Below, in pieces: positions 25,535 to 29,959 of a DNA stretch of 29,959 nucleotides. Below the pieces are notes generated by a model. It saw only the letters and a list, made by a program, of their open reading frames with translations. It ran no database searches and was not told the origin of the DNA. This DNA is from a bacterium UBP4_UBA6127. Its GTDB lineage: Bacteria; UBP4; UBA4092. A program made the translations under genes and the position numbers. The DNA is taken from NCBI GenBank assembly GCA_002428325.1, contig DIVR01000025.1, positions 1 to 29,959 on the forward strand, given 5' to 3'. The first letter of the stretch is position 1. Every line of letters begins with the position of its first letter.

Positions 25535-25993
25535 CTATGTGGCAAAATTCAACTTCATATTTCTTTTTTTTAATAAATAAGTTATATATATGTCTTTATA
25601 AATATAGGCAACCAACAAAGGGACCGGAGTCCCTAACTTCATACAGAAACCCAAAAGAAAAATTAAGATTATCTGTAATACACTGACAGTTCTATAATCG
25701 GGAGGATATATGGATAAAGTATTCTTCTGAACATTGGACTTTAGTAATCTGTAATATAAAAAACCCAATATCAATCCATACAAAACATCCTTTGTAACCC
25801 CCATTACTATGATAATCTTTTCATCAACCCCATCTTTAAGAATAAAAGATGTAATAATAGGTACCATTAATATAATTATTGTAATTAGCATTAGCAAAAC
25901 AGTCCGTCTATTTATCCTTTTTTTTATATCTTCTAATTTTTCTGAATGACCCACACCAAGTATATAATCATTATTTACATATTTGATTAACAT
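25535..25993 (-). CDS. Small membrane protein, unknown function
   Basis: A 152-residue protein with about four membrane segments (VLLMLITIIILMVPIITSFI; VLYGLILGFLYY; a third at VLQIILIFLLGF and a fourth just after) and a short charged N-terminus. No family recognised. Start ATG 25993 is chosen because GGTGAT lies 6 bases before it; the frame opens further upstream but without a ribosome site. Located 76 bases after the gene ending at 26070, same strand, probably one operon. AT-rich. Confidence 0.6.
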   Translation of the reverse strand: MLIKYVNNDYILGVGHSEKLEDIKKRINRRTVLLMLITIIILMVPIITSFILKDGVDEKIIIVMGVTKDVLYGLILGFLYYRLLKSNVQKNTLSIYPPDYRTVSVLQIILIFLLGFCMKLGTPVPLLVAYIYKDIYITYLLKKRNMKLNFAT

Positions 25994-26069
25994 TTTAATA
26001 TCACCATTTATATATAGATAAATAAAATCACAGTCCAGCAATCATACCCTTACAGAAGCTGTATAGGCT

Positions 26070-26597
26070 CTATATTTTTAATGATAATCTTTCCAAAGAT
26101 AATTTAGCTTTGGATCTTACTTTATCGTCCGTATCTAATAATAATTGTTTAAGTGTTTTACTTGCGGTTGAGCCACCCAACTCTCCTAATGACTCCGTAA
26201 TACAACATCGGGTAGCAACATCGCTAACGAACACTAATTTACAAAGCGCTTCCACTAATTCTTCCTTCTTATCTACATTAGTAAACGCAGAAGCATTGCT
26301 TAGCCCTGCTTTTAGCATCAATAGATCAATTGTTTCTTGTTGCTTTTCTATATATTTACATAGAATTTTTTCAAATACCTTTATATCGATAAATGCATTT
26401 ATAATAGCTGAAGTCATTAAACCAATGCATATAACTATGTGATCAGGGATCTCAAATAAATCAAAAGTATAATTAAGTATTACCAAAATCATAGCTAACA
26501 AAAAAATGACTGCATTTATAATAAAAGTACGTTGCTTTACTTCAAACAATAAGCTTCGCCACAATCTATCACTTTCTTTCCCGGACTTGAATGACAT
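26070..26597 (-). CDS. Membrane protein with C-terminal HEAT-like repeats
   Basis: A 175-residue protein: two membrane segments (about 25-45 and 52-70), then a cytoplasmic domain with HEAT-like units (TNVDKKEELVEALCKLVFVS, ATRCCITESLGELGG, ASKTLKQLLLDTDDKVRSKA). HEAT repeats form scaffolds for protein contacts, so it may recruit a partner to the membrane. Start ATG 26597 follows GAGG by 6 bases; a GTG four codons upstream falls inside that site. Promoter at about 26660-26688. Confidence 0.6.
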   Translation of the reverse strand: MSFKSGKESDRLWRSLLFEVKQRTFIINAVIFLLAMILVILNYTFDLFEIPDHIVICIGLMTSAIINAFIDIKVFEKILCKYIEKQQETIDLLMLKAGLSNASAFTNVDKKEELVEALCKLVFVSDVATRCCITESLGELGGSTASKTLKQLLLDTDDKVRSKAKLSLERLSLKI

Positions 26598-26659
26598 GAT
26601 TAACCTCACAAATTTAAAATTTATTTTTAAGTCTTAATGGCAAATATCCAATTGATAGC

Positions 26660-26705
26660 ATTTTCTTATTTATGTATATATTTGTCAACAGATTAATAAT
26701 TAATC
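26660..26705 (-). promoter_or_regulatory. Promoter with adjacent 15-base palindrome
   Basis: On the minus strand TTGACA (26688-26683) is followed by an A/T-rich spacer and a GAAAAT -10 candidate near 26660-26665. Just upstream lies GATTAAT-A-ATTAATC (26691-26705), a perfect 7-bp-arm dyad that could be an operator for the membrane gene pair. Confidence 0.45.
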
Positions 26706-26772
26706 CGTGTTATTTTAACTGTTTTGTCAAACAACCTTCTGTGAATTACATTTCGAAGGTCTTGCCAATATA

Positions 26773-27000
26773 CTAATTTTCATCATTACCTATTGTTTGG
26801 GAATCGTAATTACTTTCCATATCCTTTCCAACTAAATAAAGAAATAAGAAGAAAAATAGCAGTTGGGAAAACATCGTTAAATACAACATCTCAATCCAAA
26901 AATAATTATGATTTGGACAAAAGATCATCAGAATTGTAAAATTAAAAACACGTATTAACAATATTATAATTGCTATAGATAAGCCAATTTTACCGGCCAT
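26773..27000 (-). CDS. Very small membrane protein
   Basis: A 75-residue protein, two membrane segments (about 5-28 and 34-58), then a polar acidic tail. No family recognised. GGAGAGG lies about 13 bases before ATG 27000, longer than usual spacing. Lies downstream of the MauE-like gene on the same strand. Confidence 0.45.
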   Translation of the reverse strand: MAGKIGLSIAIIILLIRVFNFTILMIFCPNHNYFWIEMLYLTMFSQLLFFFLFLYLVGKDMESNYDSQTIGNDEN

Positions 27001-27090
27001 CTTATGTGTTTTACCTCTCCTGGATAAAGGGATAATTTCCAGCTTAGGGGTTTGAACAGATATTTATTGGACAGTAGTGTTTCAAGATAC

Positions 27091-28032
27091 TTATATTTTG
27101 CCCAATACTTCATTCAATGTTGGTAATTTTCTTTCCCATTTTCCTATAATCTCATTATTCCTTACTAAAAAGACCATAGGTGATAACTGTTCTGTCAAAT
27201 GAATGTATTGCTCTTCATCAATTAGGGTCTTAGTAAAATTTGCAGGAATATAATCTGTAATTAAATGATTTTTCTGTGGAATATTCTTAATTAGAACAAC
27301 TGTGTTTATAAGGTGCCAATCATTCCAATTAAAAGTACTAATATCATCGCAGCAAATTTCACAATCGGGATTAACGACAATAATTACCATTGGTTCATAA
27401 TTATTTGATTGAATTATGTTATTATTTTTCTTTAATATCTCAAATAAAGTATTTATTTTTTCACTACTAGGCTTGTGCAAAAAATAAATTAATTGGAGGG
27501 AAAATATGATAGCAATTAATAATGCTACCCACCGATAAGATGCTTTAATAATATAAAATTCTTTGGGTTGTTCAAATACTAAATAACTTAACAGAAAAAA
27601 TAGTATCACATTTTTCAAAAAGGTTGTTTTTACATCCAGTAAAAGAATATTTCCAAAACAACCACAATCTTGTATGTTTTTGAATAAATAACCATATAAA
27701 AAAATTAATGATAAAATCAAGACCATACAAGCAGCCAAAATCTTAGGCCATTTTTTATCGTATTTGATAACTAATATGATACCAATAAATAATTCAAGGG
27801 TTATCAGTATACCTATACTGAAATTCAGCAGCTCATTATTTGATAAAACCCCATATCTTTGAATAATCTGATAAAATGATTCTCTGGAAAAGTACTTACT
27901 AACCGCAGAGAAGATAAAAAACAATCCAGCTAAATCACATAACAGAAAATAATAAGCTTTTCTATAGCCCTTCAGGAACTGAGGCCTTTTTCCAAAAAAT
28001 GGATTCATCATAAAATTGTTGTTTATCCTCAT
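27091..28032 (-). CDS. MauE-like membrane protein with thioredoxin-like C-terminus
   Basis: A 313-residue protein. Residues about 25-180 carry five or so membrane segments of the MauE/DoxX type (LLCDLAGLFFIFSAVSKYFS), including the hallmark DCGCFG at 122-127, which passes electrons or thiols across the membrane in MauE proteins. Residues about 195-313 look like a thioredoxin-fold domain with NPDCEICCDD (CxxCC at 224-228) and FLVRNNEIIGKW. The fusion suggests a self-contained disulfide exchange protein. The start at 28032 overlaps the preceding gene's end by 71 bases and lacks a good ribosome site; ATG 28011 or 28008 is possible. AT-rich. Confidence 0.7.
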   Translation of the reverse strand: MRINNNFMMNPFFGKRPQFLKGYRKAYYFLLCDLAGLFFIFSAVSKYFSRESFYQIIQRYGVLSNNELLNFSIGILITLELFIGIILVIKYDKKWPKILAACMVLILSLIFLYGYLFKNIQDCGCFGNILLLDVKTTFLKNVILFFLLSYLVFEQPKEFYIIKASYRWVALLIAIIFSLQLIYFLHKPSSEKINTLFEILKKNNNIIQSNNYEPMVIIVVNPDCEICCDDISTFNWNDWHLINTVVLIKNIPQKNHLITDYIPANFTKTLIDEEQYIHLTEQLSPMVFLVRNNEIIGKWERKLPTLNEVLGKI

Positions 28033-29692
28033 TCAACAAACGGTCTGAGGGAACAAAAAGTCCATCAATCAGGCTCTCTCTTTGAATCTGAAACTTATCT
28101 CCTATTTCCTCTTCACTCAGATAAGGGGCTATATACATCCCCACAATCAATCCTTTTTTCCGGGGTTGAGTATATTTCTTAAATCCATTAATTGAATTTT
28201 CCATATCGCTTTTATTTTGAGAGAGAACCATCACTGCATAATAATCCAATAAATCTTTATTCAGCCAATCTTGCCAGTTTTGACCTAATGTTTTAGTTCC
28301 GGGAAACACAAAAGCTCCAACAGGAAGACGAGGGTTGTCTTTCTTTAAAGCATGATAAGACTCAGACACAAATTTAGTCACCTGTTCTTCCCTGAATTTT
28401 CTCCATTGGACGACTTTCTTATCATCAGATTTTTTAATTAGGATAGGGTCATAATGATATTTGGCGTTAAATTTAGCCCGGCAGGATGAATCATAACAAA
28501 GGCCTTCCTCAACATTCATCTCATCTGGATATCGAAGAAAATCAAGCACTATTCCATCTATAGGATATTTTCGAGCCATTTCCCTGGATATTTCCACCAA
28601 GTAATGCCGGACAGAATCATTAGAGGGGCAAAGAAACTGGGATTTATAATCTCGTATGGATAAAAAACCTCCCTGACGATTTCGCCCTATCCAATCATTA
28701 TGTTTCCTTTTAATCTCAGGTTCAGATCGTCCAATATATAAGGATTCACTCCAGCAAATAACTCTTAAGCCTCTCTTATGGGCTTCTTTAACAATTATCT
28801 CCAAAGGATCCATTCCTCTGAACATGGGGTTTTGGTCAGCCATTTTACTTGGATAGAGAGTATAGCCATGGTACCAAGTATCAATGAAAAGAGTATTATA
28901 CTTCCTGGCAACCATGGTATCCAGGAAAGACTGGATTACTTTAGGATCCCGGCTACTAAGTCGATAGATAACCCCGCGAACTTCCTTATCAGGAGTTCTG
29001 ATCAGGTTCAGATTAGCCTTTTGTAAAGAATCAGAGGCTTCCTGCAACAGTTCATAATATTTATCATTTTCGATAGAGGCTTGGCCGGCGGACTGTTTCA
29101 CCTCATTAAAATACTGATTAGCTTTCTGAAGAAACGAAGCGGCTTTATTCCATTGGTATTCATGGTTTCCCGATACCTTGGAATATAACTCATTGGTATA
29201 ATTAATATTTGTGCTGAGTTTGGCATAAATTGTCTGAGGATTTTCCCTGATTTGGACAGTCATCCCTGAGAGAGTTACATTTAGACCCATCCAGGTATTT
29301 TTCTTCAGGAAATCGCCGGCTTCTCCCCCTCCGGATAAGACAAATCCTCCTGAAGGAATTTCAGTTTGGCCCACACTGATGCCGATAATTCGGTTGGATT
29401 CAACTCTGAGTTCAAACCTTCCAGAGCCTCCAGGGGTCAGATATCCGAATTTATTGTTATATAGTATCAGCTGGCTTTCCTGGGGAACAGGAACATTTAT
29501 TCCATTGATTAAAGCCTTATCCGGCCTTAATTCCATGAAACCATTTATGGGTTTATTGGCTCTTTTATAATTCCCGGAAGTCTTGAAAAATATTCCCCCG
29601 GGATTGAGCCAATAAATCAACCCTGTCATAAAAATGACGATACCTAGAAACAGGCTGATTTTCATGTAGTTTGAATTCTTTAGATTTCTCAT
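27962..29692 (-). CDS. GHL10-type glycoside-hydrolase-like protein (family 10-like, COG1649)
   Basis: A 576-residue, membrane-anchored outer protein. N-terminal segment about 12-30 is a signal anchor; a beta-rich domain and a helical stretch (about 150-240) precede a TIM barrel of GHL10 type: EVRGVIYRLSSRDPKVIQSF, YNTLFIDTWYHGYTLYPS, DPLEIIVKEAHKRGLRVICW, and IDGIVLDFLRYPDEM. Such proteins are thought to act on cell-wall or surface glycans; the acid residues (D in VLDFLRY) are plausible but unverified. AGGATTATACTA-like upstream region was not resolved; ATG 29692 is the first of two plausible starts (the other ten codons later). Its 3' end overlaps the MauE-like gene. Confidence 0.75.
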   Translation of the reverse strand: MRNLKNSNYMKISLFLGIVIFMTGLIYWLNPGGIFFKTSGNYKRANKPINGFMELRPDKALINGINVPVPQESQLILYNNKFGYLTPGGSGRFELRVESNRIIGISVGQTEIPSGGFVLSGGGEAGDFLKKNTWMGLNVTLSGMTVQIRENPQTIYAKLSTNINYTNELYSKVSGNHEYQWNKAASFLQKANQYFNEVKQSAGQASIENDKYYELLQEASDSLQKANLNLIRTPDKEVRGVIYRLSSRDPKVIQSFLDTMVARKYNTLFIDTWYHGYTLYPSKMADQNPMFRGMDPLEIIVKEAHKRGLRVICWSESLYIGRSEPEIKRKHNDWIGRNRQGGFLSIRDYKSQFLCPSNDSVRHYLVEISREMARKYPIDGIVLDFLRYPDEMNVEEGLCYDSSCRAKFNAKYHYDPILIKKSDDKKVVQWRKFREEQVTKFVSESYHALKKDNPRLPVGAFVFPGTKTLGQNWQDWLNKDLLDYYAVMVLSQNKSDMENSINGFKKYTQPRKKGLIVGMYIAPYLSEEEIGDKFQIQRESLIDGLFVPSDRLLNEDKQQFYDESIFWKKASVPEGL

Positions 29693-29729
29693 ATTACTTA
29701 TTTATAGGCTGCTTTCCCCAAATATAGAA

Positions 29730-29957
29730 TTACTTTCCAATCGACTGCTTAATCAATGGCCAGCCTTTAACTTTATCAATACCAGCATAATCAAAAAAGA
29801 TGATTACAGGCGACTGGGCATCGGTAAACTTTATGACTTTCTTAAATATCTCCGGATTCTTCTGATAATCTTCCACCATCAGAACCGGATAGACTTTTGA
29901 GGCATCCCCCACCACTGTGGTAGCATTGGCATAAGCCCTCTCCATATGGGTATTATC
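29730..29957 (-). CDS. C-terminus of a GHL10-like or related surface protein (5' end outside window)
   Basis: The minus-strand frame is open to the window edge (DNTHMERAYANATT...), so the ATG at 29945 is probably internal. It encodes YPVLMVEDYQKNPEIFKKVI and PVIIFFDYAGIDKVKGWPLI, resembling the final strands of GHL10-like barrels in which a gene ends YDLLIKQ. It ends 38 bases before the next gene, suggesting two related genes in one operon. Assignment by pattern only. Confidence 0.5.
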   Translation of the reverse strand, partial: DNTHMERAYANATTVVGDASKVYPVLMVEDYQKNPEIFKKVIKFTDAQSPVIIFFDYAGIDKVKGWPLIKQSIGK

Positions 29958-29959
29958 CT

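Noticed and set aside
1..29959. Insertion sequence or integrase behind the rearrangements
   Set aside because: No transposase, integrase, terminal inverted repeats or target duplications were found; junctions look like recombination at repeats or microhomology.

Overview
The window looks like a chromosomal segment from a Gram-positive, clostridia-like anaerobe of the Bacillota. This rests on strong AGGAGG-type ribosome binding sites, a YtrA-type GntR regulator with its ABC transporter, two B12-binding-type radical SAM proteins, DUF502 and GHL10-type proteins, and many hairpin terminators. I cannot name the species. No rRNA, tRNA, CRISPR array or transposase gene was seen.

Region 1 (1-7.9 kb): the 3' end of a radical SAM gene, then an operon of a YtrA-type GntR repressor, an ABC ATPase and three very large paralogous membrane proteins in tandem. 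A perfect 11-bp inverted repeat overlaps the operon promoter. A 41-codon abortive fourth ORF and a half-length permease paralog with its own promoter follow, then a near-ideal terminator.

Region 2 (7.9-16.3 kb): a graveyard of family GH31 alpha-glucosidase copies: one intact (13.7-16.1 kb), one with only the C-terminal third, and one with only the last ~35 codons. The C-terminal-third copy is fused at a microhomology to the 3' end of a second radical SAM gene. Embedded here are a small dimeric alpha/beta-barrel (ABM-like) gene and a two-gene cyclic-di-GMP module: a soluble sensor-like protein followed by PAS-PAS-PAS-GGDEF-EAL.

Region 3 (16.3-25.4 kb): mostly single genes. They are a small TPR protein (with a decayed, terminator-bearing copy 1.8 kb away), an anchored protein with a pseudopilin-like C-terminus, a DJ-1/PfpI protein, an Sfp-type phosphopantetheinyl transferase, a stand-alone Lrp/AsnC sensing domain, a DUF502 membrane protein, a B12-binding radical SAM protein, a GT2-phosphoglycosyl transferase fusion, a nitroreductase and a short TPR-like protein.

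Region 4 (25.5-30 kb, minus strand, visibly AT-rich until ~28 kb): small membrane proteins (one with HEAT-like repeats), a MauE-like membrane protein with a C-terminal thioredoxin-like domain, and GHL10-type glycoside-hydrolase-like proteins, the last running off the window.

The strongest unusual signals are (a) a dispersed module made of a radical SAM 3' end plus a promoter core with an ATTATTGACAGC motif, found at about four places beside truncated genes; (b) a gene-conversion-like tract between two GH31 copies; (c) the GntR-ABC operon with three paralogous two-half permeases plus a half-size copy; and (d) the two-gene c-di-GMP module behind a long leader.
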